Positions 9,491 to 21,800 of a stretch of 64,000 nt of DNA are shown here, one piece after another. A program made the translations under genes and the position numbers. The stretch spans positions 2,811,273 to 2,875,272 of the forward strand of contig RPFO01000667.1 in the NCBI GenBank assembly GCA_009746045.1. Reading direction: 5' to 3'. Source of the stretch: Mesostigma viride (Eukaryota; Streptophyta; Mesostigmatophyceae; Mesostigmatales; Mesostigmataceae). Below the pieces are notes generated by a model. It saw nothing but the letters and a program-made list of their open reading frames with translations, had not been told where the DNA came from and ran no database searches. Within the stretch, counting starts at the first letter, position 1; each line of letters begins with the position of its first letter.

Positions 9491-11230
9491 ATGGATCCAG
9501 TGGGTGGTAACATGTCGCCTATACCTACCAATACTCCTACTATGAGTAATAATAATAATAATACTAACAACCATAACAACAATCGTGGTAACCGACGGGA
9601 CTCACTTGAAACGGTGCACCATCTCACTCCTCAAGGTAATCTTCGTACCTCACCTCCTTCTCCTGTTGCTGGTGGTCGCCGTCGTCCCTCACTTACCCCT
9701 CCTACCTATGAACAACGTCAACGTATGCAGGTCAGATTTAGTGATGACCCTTCCCTTACCCTGAACCAGGCCCCTGCCCCTCCTGCAACCTTGGCTCAAC
9801 CCTCCAGCAGGTCCTCACTAACTAACAATGTTTCTAGGCCTCCTTCCCACCCTGTGCCTTCCATGCCTGCTCTTAACACGGGTCGTGCCTCTGCCCCTGT
9901 CGGTCCTTCTGGGCGCCCTAGTGCAGTTCCCTTTTACCCACCTGCTTCCTGGTCCTACCCTGAGACGGCCTATGAGGCAGCCCAGGTCCCTACCCGTGTG
10001 GCTGATTTAGAAGTTAACAGTGATTTCAGCACCATGCCCCTAGATGATAGAATTTATGATCATTTTGCCTATTCCTCTCTTCGTGAGCAATATACTGTCC
10101 CCTTCTCTTATGGGCACCAGCCTGAAACGGTGGCCCCTTCTAGACCCCTACCCAAGACTTTTCCTCTTCCTTCCTTCTATCCCGCTTATGTAGCAGTGGA
10201 AGATAGTGGCCCTATGGGAAAAACTGACTCTTCTAATCCCCCTAAGCCCCCTGCTCTTCCCCTCTTTGCTAACCTTCCCAAGCTGGATGTCAAGTCTACC
10301 CCTCAACAGTTTTTCACCTTTATTATGTTGCTTACCCAGAACACGGAGTCGTGGCAGAATCATAATAGATGGCGTCTTTCTGATGCTGTATTAGTTCCTC
10401 ACTATCTTACAACCTGTATTACTCCTGAGCTTGCTAACCTCATTCAGTGTGAGTCTTTGGCCTCTCATGCCTACCCTAACTCTGTAGCAGAATTGTTTAA
10501 GCGTTTAGAGAACCATTTAGTCCCTCCTGATTCAGATTGGCAGGATAGATTAGCCTTTGGTACCTTGCAGCAGGGTACTAAATCATTTAAGGAGTATATG
10601 AAAGAGTTTGATGCTCAGATGGTACGAATTAGGGATTTGTCGGGTGCAGAAGTACGTGCTCGCTTCCTCCAAGGCCTTAGTAGACCCTTATTACGTGAAG
10701 TCAAGCGCCAGTTCTCTGCCTACCGTTTTACTGATCTGCCCCTCAAGCATGTGCGCCAGCATCTCTTGCGTGTAGCAGATTTCTTCACCACCCCTTCTCT
10801 TCCTACCCGTTCCCGTATTAATAATATTATCCTTACCCCTGAGGAGGAGAACTCCTATGTAGAAGAATTAGATATCTGTGTTACTGACCTTTCAGCCCTT
10901 GATGTCTCTCATATCACATGCTATCATTGTAAGGAAGTAGGTCATCTTAAACGTGAGTGCCCCAAGTTCCTTTCGGGTGCTCCCCCTCATCCCGACGCTC
11001 GCCCTCCTCGTACCCCTCAGCGTGCTCCTATTCGTCCTACTTCAGGACGCATTCCCTCAGCTACCCCTAGTAGGCTGAATGCTGTGCAGGCAGGGCCCCC
11101 AGGGTTCCCCTATGATAATCAGGCTCCCGCACCCTCTTCGCTCCCTCGTGACCCTCCAGCAGTGGCTTTTTCGCCAGGGTCTTCTTCGGGGTTAGTTCCT
11201 ATGGATTTGGGAGGGGAGGGGGAACAGTAG
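9491..11230 (+). CDS. G1 gag
   Basis: 579 residues. A disordered Asn/Pro/Ser-rich N-terminus (1-250) is followed by a retrotransposon-gag capsid-like region (~265-440; features FFTFIMLLTQNTESW, FKRLENHLVP, GTKSFKEYMKEFDAQ, FLQGLSRPLL) and one CCHC zinc knuckle, CYHCKEVGHLKREC, near residue 478. The C-terminus is Pro-rich. It forms the virus-like particle and binds genomic RNA. The pol frame is -1 and is already open before the gag stop (TAG 11228-11230); a GGGGG run lies just upstream of that stop, so -1 slippage there is possible. Confidence 0.93.
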   Translation: MDPVGGNMSPIPTNTPTMSNNNNNTNNHNNNRGNRRDSLETVHHLTPQGNLRTSPPSPVAGGRRRPSLTPPTYEQRQRMQVRFSDDPSLTLNQAPAPPATLAQPSSRSSLTNNVSRPPSHPVPSMPALNTGRASAPVGPSGRPSAVPFYPPASWSYPETAYEAAQVPTRVADLEVNSDFSTMPLDDRIYDHFAYSSLREQYTVPFSYGHQPETVAPSRPLPKTFPLPSFYPAYVAVEDSGPMGKTDSSNPPKPPALPLFANLPKLDVKSTPQQFFTFIMLLTQNTESWQNHNRWRLSDAVLVPHYLTTCITPELANLIQCESLASHAYPNSVAELFKRLENHLVPPDSDWQDRLAFGTLQQGTKSFKEYMKEFDAQMVRIRDLSGAEVRARFLQGLSRPLLREVKRQFSAYRFTDLPLKHVRQHLLRVADFFTTPSLPTRSRINNIILTPEEENSYVEELDICVTDLSALDVSHITCYHCKEVGHLKRECPKFLSGAPPHPDARPPRTPQRAPIRPTSGRIPSATPSRLNAVQAGPPGFPYDNQAPAPSSLPRDPPAVAFSPGSSSGLVPMDLGGEGEQ

Positions 11231-11735
11231 GCCTGTCAGCCGGGGGTAACCTGGACAGGTCCTTAGATAGTACCCCAGATAAAAATTTTTGCCTGCCTGT
11301 TTTTATAACCTCTGTAGGAGCTGAATCTTCCCTACCACTACGTGTGCGTCCTCTTATGTTCTTGAATGGTGGTTTAACCGTCCCTCACACTGTTGTAGAC
11401 CCCTTCTTGCATGCTGATGAACTCTTGAATGTCTCTGTGTTGGTAGATAGCGGTGCGGCTAGCTCCTTTGTGAGCGAGGCCCTAGTTAGGCGTTTAGGAC
11501 TAGTCCCTACCCCTCACACCAAACCCGTCACTGTTCATTATGCTGATGGTCGCACCAGTCATTCCCCGGGTACGGTGTCCCTTCCCATGGTTATACAAGG
11601 ACGTACTGTCAACCTGACGGCCACTATAGGCCCTATCACTACCGCTGATGTATTACTAGGATTAGATTGGCACCAGGATAATAAGATTACTATTAATTAT
11701 GATACCATGGTCATCTGGTTTCCAGATAGCTCTTA
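11231..11735 (+). CDS. G1 pol part 1: aspartic protease
   Basis: Retropepsin-like domain: LVDSGAASSFVSEALVRRLG carries the catalytic Asp, followed by ADVLLGLDWH (the I/LLG-x-D flap-to-core motif). The frame has no ATG near its start and is open upstream into the end of gag, which suggests a Gag-Pol fusion by -1 frameshift. The frame is cut by D1 after base 11735 (within codon TAC) and resumes at 22956. Confidence 0.9.
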
Positions 11736-11791
11736 CACTATACTTTTCGTCCGAGGGTAGTAAAAAGGATCCGAGGCGTAAATTACGAGGT
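11736..11791 (+). repeat. D1 left terminal inverted repeat
   Basis: 56 bp, identical in reverse complement to 22898-22953. The sub-terminal sequence to ~12010 continues with related GTAATTTACGAGG-type motifs. Confidence 0.9.
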
Positions 11792-12240
11792 CTTATCTTA
11801 CTACCTAGATCCGAGGCGTGAGATCCAACGCCGTAATCATTACTACGTAGGATGATAGGTAGTAATTTTACTAGCCGTAAGTAAGAGTAACGTTACGACT
11901 GCACATCTTTGGTAGTACATTACCGACAGAGTAAATTACCGCGACGGGTCTTGGTTGGTAATCTACCACCTGTAGATTAGGTGCCAGTGATCCGATGCTG
12001 TAAGATACGTTTCAGTAAGTTACTTCGGGGATCTTTGCCTGTACACGGCCAGATGGATAATTATATTGTAATGGAGAAGTGGGAGAACGTGCGTGTCTAT
12101 TAGCAAATGCAGCGAAATATAAAAATGTAGTTATCAGCCTTTTTCGCCTATTCAGCAGTTGTCGTTGTCGGCCGTTGTCATTAAGCGGCTATAGATTATG
12201 TGTGCTGGGGCCGGTGAAAAGACGCTAGCAAAGTTCGTCT

Positions 12241-14267
12241 GAATGGCGTCCAATAGAGGGGATTTTATTCTTAGTGGATTGTTGGACGAGGAGAAGGCGA
12301 GGTTGCTGGCGGAGAATGCGAAAGAGCAGAGGGAAGCAGCGGAAGCCGTGCGTGGAAGATGAGGTAACGGGATGGAGTGTGGGCCCTGGCTTCTGGTTAT
12401 GAAATGATGGCGGTTGCAGGCCAGCCGTGCTCGCTGGTAATGGGTGCGTGGTGTTGAAATCCAAGTTCTGCGCGTATTCTGTTTTTTGGTCAATGATTGA
12501 AGGGATGTCGCCTTGTTTTATTTTTGTGCATCTGCGTCCCGTCGTGACTGCCTCGTCATGGACGCCCAGGGGTAGAAGTTCGAACGAGGGAATGATTTTT
12601 CAAACGCCTGGATATGTTATGATAGTACGAATAAATGGTAATGGGTAGAGGCGGCCAAAATTTTGTTGGAAGTGTGCCAACGCCGCACATACGACTTGAA
12701 CAACCCTAGGTATCTTAGGAAAAGGAAACACGGATACGTCGGAGTGGAGGAAGAGGAAGACGATGACGATGGTGAAGACGGAGAGGTTTACAATGGAGGC
12801 CTTGAGAATGGGGAGACATTGAAGCAGGAGAGCAGGGTAGCGGTGAGTGGCCCGTCATGAATTACATTGTGGTTGCAGTTGTTAGCGAGGCGTGTTGATT
12901 GCTTCTTGCCGCGGGTAATCGCTAGCGTGCATAACCTTCTTTTTTCAACAGGTGTTCTGGTGCATTGACTGCCGCAAAGCAATTAATGGGACTGATTATG
13001 TGCCTATCATGCCGTTTGGGAATCATACATTGCCAACATTTCGTGTTTAGAAGGCGCGCCTTCAGAAGCATATTCAGCACCGCACGAGCCAGGTGCTGAA
13101 GGCGTGCTTGGAGAGGAAGGGGTATAAAGTGCGCATGACCGCATCGAAGAAGAAGAAGCAGCAGGAATCGGGCAAGACCATGATAACCGAGCCAGGATTG
13201 GCTTTCGTGCATGCAGTACATGGTGCGGCGCAGGCAGTGAATGCTGCATCGATTGCAGCGGTGCAGCCTGTGGCCATGGCGGTGCAGGGCGCGGGTCCTG
13301 AAGTGTGGGCGTTGGCGAAGCAGATTCACGATGCTGTCATGGCCACGTTGTGAAGCCAAGGAATGGGTGTTGGTTCCAGTCAGGTGCCTCGCCCGGAGGA
13401 AGCTTTTCTGCTGTAAGCAGAGGTGCGGCATCAAGCATTTGCAATCGCCATGAGAGCAGTGGAGATGTCAGCGGCATGAAGCATTTGCAATCGCCATGAG
13501 AGCAGTGGAGATGTCTGCGGCATTGGGAGATCTGCAGACAATTGCAGGAGGACATTGTGCGGTACGCTTGTAGGGTGTATGCTGTGTTGTTCCGCTCGCT
13601 AATGGACATGTGCCCCTGTAACCTCTTCCAGGCTAGTATCTGCTATCCACCTCTTCAGGCTTGAAAAGTAAATTGCTGTACGGTTCACAATTGGCATGGC
13701 TTGACATGCACGCGTCCTTGACTGTGGTCTGCATGGGTTTGGGGTTTAGCGGTTTACATCAGACTCTGCTGTGTATCTGCTTAATCAGCCGACGTGTCAC
13801 ATGGGGACAGCAACGGCGCTGGGATGCAGCCCGGTGTGAATGCGAGTAAGGTACGCGCTGTCATGCATGGCGGATGGGGCGTGGAAGCCACGACCCACGT
13901 TTTTGTGTGTGCACGGGGGGCTAGGGGGCAAGTCGTTGTGTTGCTGCCATCCATATGGCCATGGATATGCGGGAAGCTTTCCCTGTACCCATACTTAATG
14001 ATGCATGGACTGGTTGTGACAGCCAAGGGTTTAGCTGTCGTGGGTTTGCTGAGTGATCATGGCAGTCTGCTAGGCTGGTGCTAGAACAGCCATAGCGCGG
14101 TTACTGCTATGTCTTGCCCGTGCTAACTGATGCTGCAGCCATGCGTGGAGCGCGAATCGTCCCGTGAGGAGAAGGAGGAGGCGGGGCCGGTGCACCCATG
14201 GGCAGGGCCGGAGAAGAAGGACGCGGAGCACCCAGTGTGGGAGAAGGAGAAGGCGGGGAAGCACTGA
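12241..14267 (+). CDS. D1 multi-exon gene of unknown function (exon chain partly resolved)
   Basis: Supported pieces: (1) ATG 12241, start MASNRGDFILSGLLDEEKAR, with a possible donor GTGCGT near 12346; (2) an exon ending at 12842 rich in Asp/Glu (EEEEDDDDGEDGE), donor GTGAGT at 12843, acceptor CAG at 12951 after a pyrimidine tract; (3) an exon from 12952 reading VFWCIDCRKAINGTDYVPIM (a CxxC pair), interrupted in frame by TAG at 13048-13050 and continuing open to 13353 with a Lys/Ala-rich segment; (4) an exon ending ...GVNASK, donor GTACGC near 13848, acceptor CAG at ~14143, then a Glu/Lys-rich terminal exon to TGA ~14267. I do not recognise a family. It may be a captured or transposon gene, possibly dead because of the TAG. 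Confidence 0.4.
13429..13522 (+). repeat. Two-copy ~46-bp tandem repeat in D1
   Basis: The block beginning GAAGCATTTGCAATCGCCAT (first copy CAAGCATTTGC) with GAGAGCAGTGGAGATGTC occurs twice head to tail. Confidence 0.8.
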
Positions 14268-14542
14268 AGCTCCACCCCATGTCAGGCCTCTAGTATAGGT
14301 GCCAGTTAACTAAACCCATGCACGTGCAGGTTGTAGCTCAGAATGTATTTAAAATCATATGCCCCTTTTCAGGTATATGTGTAACAGTGACTCCCAACGG
14401 ATATATGTTCCTAATTTATTAAATTCTTACTGAATAATTGTTGTCTTTATGAACCCATGAAGAGCAAAGCCCGGTGGGGAGTACATGTAACGCATTACCA
14501 CGAGAAGGGGTCCCCACACCGCATTTCTTCGCTCTCTGTTCC

Positions 14543-14654
14543 TATGCAGAACAAGAAGAGGTGGAAGACCAATGTCCCGGCTCACACGCCAGCCCATGTG
14601 GGTAAGCCCCCTCCCCCAAAGCGGAAGGGGCGCTTTGGGGAGAAGTGTAGTTAG
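14543..14654 (+). CDS. D1 possible terminal exon, basic C-terminus
   Basis: After an acceptor-like CTATGCAG the frame reads NKKRWKTNVPAHTPAHVGKP then PPPKRKGRFGEKCS and TAG. It is basic and Pro-rich. Downstream, TAGTTAGGATTTTGTAGAC recurs at ~45823, so this 3' end has a relative elsewhere. Linkage to the upstream exons is inferred. Confidence 0.3.
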
Positions 14655-15133
14655 GATTTTGTAGACTAGATAGCTTAGAGTTAGCTTATTTCGATGTCGC
14701 GGCTTGACCCACCTCTACCCATTCAGCAAGGAATATGCATGTGCTGCATGATCTCCCAACGAGGCATGTTATAATTTTATTTGATTCTTTAATGTAGTGT
14801 CTTGGGGCATGATGCAGATGAGATTTGTAACTTCCGTGTAATTATGTTTCTAAAGAGATTAGCATAGTACTCTAAACATGCCCATGCGCATGACACGCAA
14901 GTACTAACTTACTTACACCAGACCTGGCAATAAACAGCATTGATGGGATGGACCCAGCGATACATAATGGGCGTGCATGCGTAAAAAATATACACTATGC
15001 ATGGCCCAATGGGCATGCATTCAAATAATTACAAATGAAGGCCGCCATGAGAGCACTGAAGCTAAACCAGACCGGGCCACAATTAACCCTCCAGCACCAA
15101 AGTTCCACTGCATCATGTAAGACAAGCCTGACA

Positions 15134-15782
15134 CCCATCCATCCATCCATCCATCCATCCATCCATCCATCCATCCATCCATCCATCCATCCATCCATCC
15201 ATCCATCCATCCATCCATCCATCCATCCATCCATCCATCCATCCATCCATCCATCCATCCATCCATCCATCCATCCATCCATCCATCCATCCATCCATCC
15301 ATCCATCCATCCATCCATCCATCCATCCATCCATCCATCCATCCATCCATCCATCCATCCATCCATCCATCCATCCATCCATCCATCCATCCATCCATCC
15401 ATCCATCCATCCATCCATCCATCCATCCATCCATCCATCCATCCATCCATCCATCCATCCATCCATCCATCCATCCATCCATCCATCCATCCATCCATCC
15501 ATCCATCCATCCATCCATCCATCCATCCATCCATCCATCCATCCATCCATCCATCCATCCATCCATCCATCCATCCATCCATCCATCCATCCATCCATCC
15601 ATCCATCCATCCATCCATCCATCCATCCATCCATCCATCCATCCATCCATCCATCCATCCATCCATCCATCCATCCATCCATCCATCCATCCATCCATCC
15701 ATCCATCCATCCATCCATCCATCCATCCATCCATCCATCCATCCATCCATCCATCCATCCATCCATCCATCCATCCATCCAT
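15134..15782 (+). repeat. (ATCC)n microsatellite, ~160 perfect units
   Basis: About 650 bp of uninterrupted CCAT repeat. It opens all frames and yields Met-Asp-Gly-Trp / His-Pro-Ser-Ile periodic translations, which are not genes. A five-unit copy lies at ~15925. Confidence 0.98.
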
Positions 15783-15951
15783 TGATCGGGGTATAGTCCC
15801 GCGGGAGGCACGCTAGATAGCTCCCCCTAGGGCAGCGTGCGGCTGCCTAGATAGTTAGAATGTTGTTAGATAGATGTAGTATGTAGCCAATGTAGATAGA
15901 TTAGACCGGTAGGAATGTTTGCACCCATCCATCCATCCATCCATCGGGGTT

Positions 15952-16334
15952 AATGCTCCGTGACTCCCCAACGGGAGCACGAGTCTAATTAATTAATTAA
16001 TAGTCCTAGTACAGCCATGCTACGTCCTGGCTATGATGAGATTACTTGCCCACGCTCCTAGTGTTATGCCATGCTCACATGGGTCTTATTGCACCCACAG
16101 ATTGCCGGATCGTTAGCGTGTCCGTTTAGCTAGCGTCCCCGAATGCAGCTGTGGCATGCCTTAGGCATGAAGAAGACTGGGGGTCTCTGCCCTTTCTCCT
16201 GTTGTGCACACACAGGGATTAAAAGCACTTCGGTGCTCCGTGACTCCCCAACGGGAGCACGTGTTTAATTAATGAATGAATGAATGAATCGGGGTTAACT
16301 TATGCTCCTTGACTCCCTAATGGGGGCATGAGTT
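15952..16334 (+). repeat. Three copies of a GTGCTCC hairpin motif in D1
   Basis: GTGCTCCGT-GACTCCCCA-ACGGGAGCAC forms a 9-10 bp stem with one bulge at ~16232-16260; near copies at ~15953-15981 and ~16302-16332. Each is followed by TTAATTAAT- or AATGAATG-type tracts. Confidence 0.7.
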
Positions 16335-16380
16335 TAATAAATGAATTAAGTAGTTAGTTAATAAATCAGGTTGATTCAGA

Positions 16381-17460
16381 TGAGGTCCCTACTGGTTCCT
16401 TGTGGACTGGCCAGCCAGGGAGATATCTTCTTACATGGTCAGGCCCTTGCCGACCATGTAAGAACGTACCTGTTAGGGGACGCAGTGGCCAACATTGGAC
16501 ATACCGCCATATGTTTGTCTCCGCGATATGATTTTAGCTGACATGCAGAGCACAGACACTGTTGGCGTCATCCGCTCAACCCCTCTTATTCAGACATGGG
16601 ACCTCGGATATGTAGGATTAGTAGCGTTGCCCAGGCGGACATTGTCAAAGACTACGACCCCCCAGTTGTGGGTCCTAGGAAATTTAACAAGCATGATTGT
16701 CTCCTTGTTGATAGGCATTAATTAATCCTTGATGATAGGCATTGCTTGCGTGCAAGATTAGCTCGAGGCCCATATTTTAGACTGCTAGCTGAGCTGTGGA
16801 CATACATGTAGTTATTGACGTCTTGACGGATATTGACGTCTTGGGGTGACTTCCACTATATCTTCTTTGGGGAATTCAGAGATCCCGGTCCCCCAACATG
16901 GACATGAGACTAATTACAATCAATTAATCAATGTCATGAATAGAGCGCGTTCATGACGTTCAGTCATGAACAGAGCCCTAACCTTAAACACATAAGAAAA
17001 CAATTATGGCGGGCCATGTGACTTGGAATGTAAGAAGCTTAGCCCCCAAACATATTGTTGTCTCACGTAATGAATCACTTGCTGATCAACAAATCGATGG
17101 TTATCTCATAGGCACAATGTACCTCTGACCATCATTGCTGGCCCATGCATGCATGCACCAATGGCAGCCTACATGACACATACATCGCTTATTTGCCATG
17201 TAAAAAATGCGACAAAGTGTCCATATAGGTACTCATAGATTAGCACAAATTCCTTAGCACGATGTGGACAACTTTACTTAACGGTGAAAGCCTGTCTCGC
17301 CCTTATTGCCTTGAGGGTTCCCGGCGATAGGTCCTGTCTGTTGGTCGACATTTTTCTTTTGGAGCTGGCCATCGTCGGTAGGTATGAATGATCTCGATGC
17401 TAGCTATTACGATGATGATACCCGAGGTAGTCTATACCTGGGATCGAGAGCTTCTTCTTG
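16381..17460. other. D1 internal stretch without recognisable genes
   Basis: AT-rich sequence with no convincing exon or repeat array that I can identify; a 76-residue open frame at 16495-16725 has no signature. Confidence 0.5.
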
Positions 17461-17478
17461 TATGGCAATGCCGGCAGG

Positions 17479-18068
17479 GCGATGACGGTGACGGCCGTCA
17501 CCGTCATCGCTCTCGACGGGCGTGATGGAAACTGGAAAGGACCTGTTTGATAGGCGGCAGCTATTGGTAATATAGGTCGTTTACTATTACTCCCAATAAA
17601 GAGTTAAGAGGTTGGCCCTCGGCATGGCGATGATCACGGGGCGATGACGGGGCGTTGACGCGCGTGATGAATAGGATCTGTTTGATAGGCGGCGGCTATT
17701 GGTAATATAGTTTGTTGATTAAGAGAAGAGTTTAGATGTTGGCCCGTCGAGGGCGATGACGGTGACGCCCGTCACCGTCATCGCCCTCGACGGGCGTCGT
17801 GAATACGACCTTTTTTATATGCGGCGGCTATTGGTAATATAGGTCGTTGACTATTACTCCGAATAAAGAGTTAAGAGGTTGGCCCTCGGCATGGCGATCA
17901 CGGGGCGATGACGGGGCGATGACGGGGCGTTAACGCGCGCGATGAATAGGATCTGTTTGATAGGCGGAGGCTATTGGTAATATAGATTGTTGATTAAGAG
18001 AAGAGTTTAGATGTTGGCCCGTCGAGGGCGATGACGGTGACGCCGTCACCGTCATCGCCCTCGACGGG
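17479..18068 (+). repeat. Three long palindromes in a ~270-bp tandem repeat
   Basis: Palindromes at 17479-17510 (16-bp arms, no spacer), 17743-17794 (25-bp arms, 2-bp spacer) and 18018-18068 (25-bp arms, 1-bp spacer). The arms read CCCGTCGAGGGCGATGACGG followed by TGACG. The intervening unit (GGCGGCTATTGGTAATATAG, AAGAGTTAAGAGGTTGGCCC) also repeats. Confidence 0.9.
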
Positions 18069-18186
18069 CGTCATGAATACGACCTGTTTGATATGCGGCG
18101 GCTATTGGTAATATAGGTCGTTGATTATGCCCGTCGGTCTTAAGTCTTTACATGTAGGCCCTCGGGAATTACATCGGGCTGTACTA

Positions 18187-18722
18187 GGCCGGTATACCGT
18201 AGTTGTGTACCACCCCCCTCCTTCCCACGGCAGGACCCGCTGTTGTACTGGCGGCAGTTGTGTACCACCTGTACGGTATTTGTGTACCACCCCCTCCTTC
18301 CCACGGCAGGTACGCAGCGCCCGGCTGTTGTCCTGGCTGCAGTTGTGTACCACCTGTACGGTATTTGTGTACCACCCCCTCCTTCCCACGGCAGGTACGC
18401 AGCGCCCGGCTGTTGTCCTGGCTGCAGTTGTGTACCACCTGTACGGTATTTGTGTACCACCCCCCTCCTTCCCACGGCAGGTACGCAGCGCCCGGCTGTT
18501 GTCCTGGCTGCAGTTGTGTACCACCTGTACGGTATTTGTGTACCACCCCCCTCCTTCCCACGGCAGGTACGCAGCGCCCGGCTGTTGTACTGGCTGCAGT
18601 TGTGTACCACCTGTACGGTATTTGTGTACCACCCCCCTCCTTCCCACGGCAGGTACGCAGCGCCCGGCTGTTGTCCTGGCTGCAGTTGTGTACCACCTGT
18701 ACGGTATTTGTGTACCACCACC
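18187..18722 (+). repeat. ~86-bp GC-rich minisatellite, about six copies
   Basis: The unit contains GTTGTGTACCACCTGTACGG, TATTTGTGTACCACC, CTCCTTCCCACGGCAGGTAC and GCAGCGCCCGGCTGTTGTCC. Copies differ by one C in a C5/C6 run and a few bases. The unit has few stops, so several frames stay open for 200-300 codons on both strands; I do not treat these as genes. Confidence 0.95.
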
Positions 18723-19822
<1,100 letters not shown>

Positions 19823-20542
19823 CACCACCCGCTCTCTTGTCCCTCCCGCACCCCTCCTCTCTCTTTCCCTTTTCCTTGGCTGTTGAGAAGGACTGGGGTG
19901 AAAACTCCAGACCGTTGGTGGCTGCCTTCAAGCAGGAAGTTTCAAGGATCAACAAGTTTTTGTGAGCTGTCTGATATGGTCACTGCTGCGACAAAGGTGA
20001 GTTATCTTGTTTTTCATGCAATTTTTTTGCTGTAGCTAGGTAAGCCGGCCATTTTGTACTCCCCTTTCTTTTGCTCTCACGATTTATTCTTGTTGTGGTT
20101 TATATGGTCCCGTTAAGTGGCATGCATTATCATTATCCACATTAGTGTGAGAAACCATCCGCAGTGTTGTAGCTTGCATCTATAACAACAGTTTTTGCTG
20201 CCGCCGCCACTGCTATTACCAACATTAAGTCATTCTTGCTTTCTAAGCACTCTTTTTCCTCTTAGGCTGTTGGTTGGGATACCAGCCACCCTTGCACGCA
20301 TAAATTCAAGCACCGGGTGCATGTGAAAACACAACCAAGGCAAGAATGTCCCCCTCTCGCAATATCCCACCCACGCAACGCACCCAATGCAGCAAGAATG
20401 GGACCACCTTGTTGCCATGAGCTCTAGCACCGTTGCCACCCCTAGCTTTCTACTGTTCCCGTCCATCCTTATTTACACTGGCTGCTTTGCTTGCATTTCT
20501 GGCTCAGTGCCAGTTTGCACTTGCTAGCTTGCTAAGACAATA

Positions 20543-20950
20543 ATGCAGCTTGCAAACGGCAAGGGCAAGCACCCGGGTAAGAGCAAAGGCAACCGCACGA
20601 GCAAAGGAAAGGGAAACTGGAAGAGCAAGCACAAGGCCAAGGAAAGGACAAAGGCACTTGTGCTTGCCAAAAGGGCAGGCTCAAGGGAAATGACAAGGGC
20701 AAGGGCAGGGGCAGGCACAAGGGAAGCGGATAAGGGCAAGGGCAGGCGCAAGGGAAAGAGATTAGGACAAGTCAAGCACGAGGGAACGGACAAGGGCAAG
20801 GGCAGGCACAAGGGAAAAGATGAAGACAAGGGCAGGCACTAGGGAAAGGATGAGGGCAACGGCAAACACTGGGGATCAAAGGATAGGGGCAAGGGCAGAT
20901 GCTAGGGTAACAGTTAGGGCAAAGGCAGGCACAAGAGAAGAATAAGGGGC
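20543..20950 (+). repeat. Degenerate purine-rich repeat (AAGGGCAAGGGCAGGCACAA type)
   Basis: Imperfect 10-30 bp units rich in AAGGGCA and AGGCACAAGGG. One frame gives a Lys/Gly-rich 99-residue chain; low-complexity repeat is the simpler reading. Confidence 0.75.
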
Positions 20951-21184
20951 CGTGAAGTATAAGTGGAAATGCGGGTGGCGACATGGGGTTCGATCGGGCC
21001 TGCTGATGCAAATGCAGATTTCAACTGCAGTGACAAACACAAGCGTAGTCATAGGCAACGACAAATTCCTTGCATGCGTGCCTTGCTCTTCACCGGCTGG
21101 CTCGTTTGCTAGTTGTCTAACAGTTTCTACCGATAAACATCACTTGCCATTGTAAGGTCTGCCTTGCTGCCGTGCTAGTGGGTA

Positions 21185-21412
21185 GCTGGGTGATCGTGCT
21201 TGTTCCTTGTCAAGGGAGGGATGCATGTGGAGTAGGTGGGTGGGTGTGCTTGTTCCTTGCCAAGGAAGGGATGCACAAAGGTTAGATAGGTGCACGTGCT
21301 TGTTTCTTGTCAAGGGAGGGACGCACAAAGGGTAGGTGGGGGCACATGGTTGTGCCTCGTCAAGGGCGGGATGCACGAAGGGTAGGTGGGGGCATGTGGT
21401 TGGTCCTTGTCT
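21185..21412 (+). repeat. Tandem ~57-bp repeat, about four copies
   Basis: Units built from GTGCTTGTTCCTTGTCAAGG, GAGGGATGCAC, AAAGGGTAGGTGGGGGCA. Confidence 0.8.
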
Positions 21413-21561
21413 TTTCACCGCCCAAGCGATGGCGATGTAGCATGCATTATACATTTATTCGTGCATTAAAAATCACTTTCCTTACAAGCGGCCTTAGCCG
21501 ACTCCATCTGCCGTTGCCATTTCTCCGTATTGCATTGTCCGGACACGGTTTTTGTGTCGCA

Positions 21562-21800
21562 GGTCTTCCCCCGTAAAGGCACAAGCTGCCTGCGCGCGGA
21601 ATTATGTGCAGACACCTCGGTTTCCAACACGACGGCTTCCCGCACATATCGAGCTCTGGATGTACAACATCTTCCCCCGGCGCACTTGCTCCCGGATGGA
21701 GCTTCTGTGCGGTGCCGACATCCCCGGAGCTGTCCTAAGCACCGCATGGAAACAGTATTTCAAGCCACGAAGAGAAGCCACGAATTTGATATTGACTTGA
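21562..21800 (+). CDS. Possible terminal exon in D1
   Basis: After TTTTTGTGTCGCAG (acceptor-like) a frame reads ...FPTRRLPAHIELWMYNIFPR and AVLSTAWKQYFKPRREATN to a TGA at ~21800. Composition is protein-like, but no domain is recognisable and a second frame is equally open. A run of A/T with AATGAAATTT follows. Confidence 0.25.

Noticed and set aside
11736-11745. CACTA-superfamily assignment for D1
   Set aside because: The ends start CACTA, but the flanking duplication is TA, not three bases, and no TNPD-like transposase is visible; left open.
13048-13050. Reassigned TAG codon (Gln code, as in some algae)
   Set aside because: Many clean ORFs here end in TAG (for example 11230, 57260), so TAG acts as a stop.
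15035-15796. Long open frames of MDGW and HPSI repeats
   Set aside because: They are translations of the (ATCC)n microsatellite in all frames and have no coding signature.
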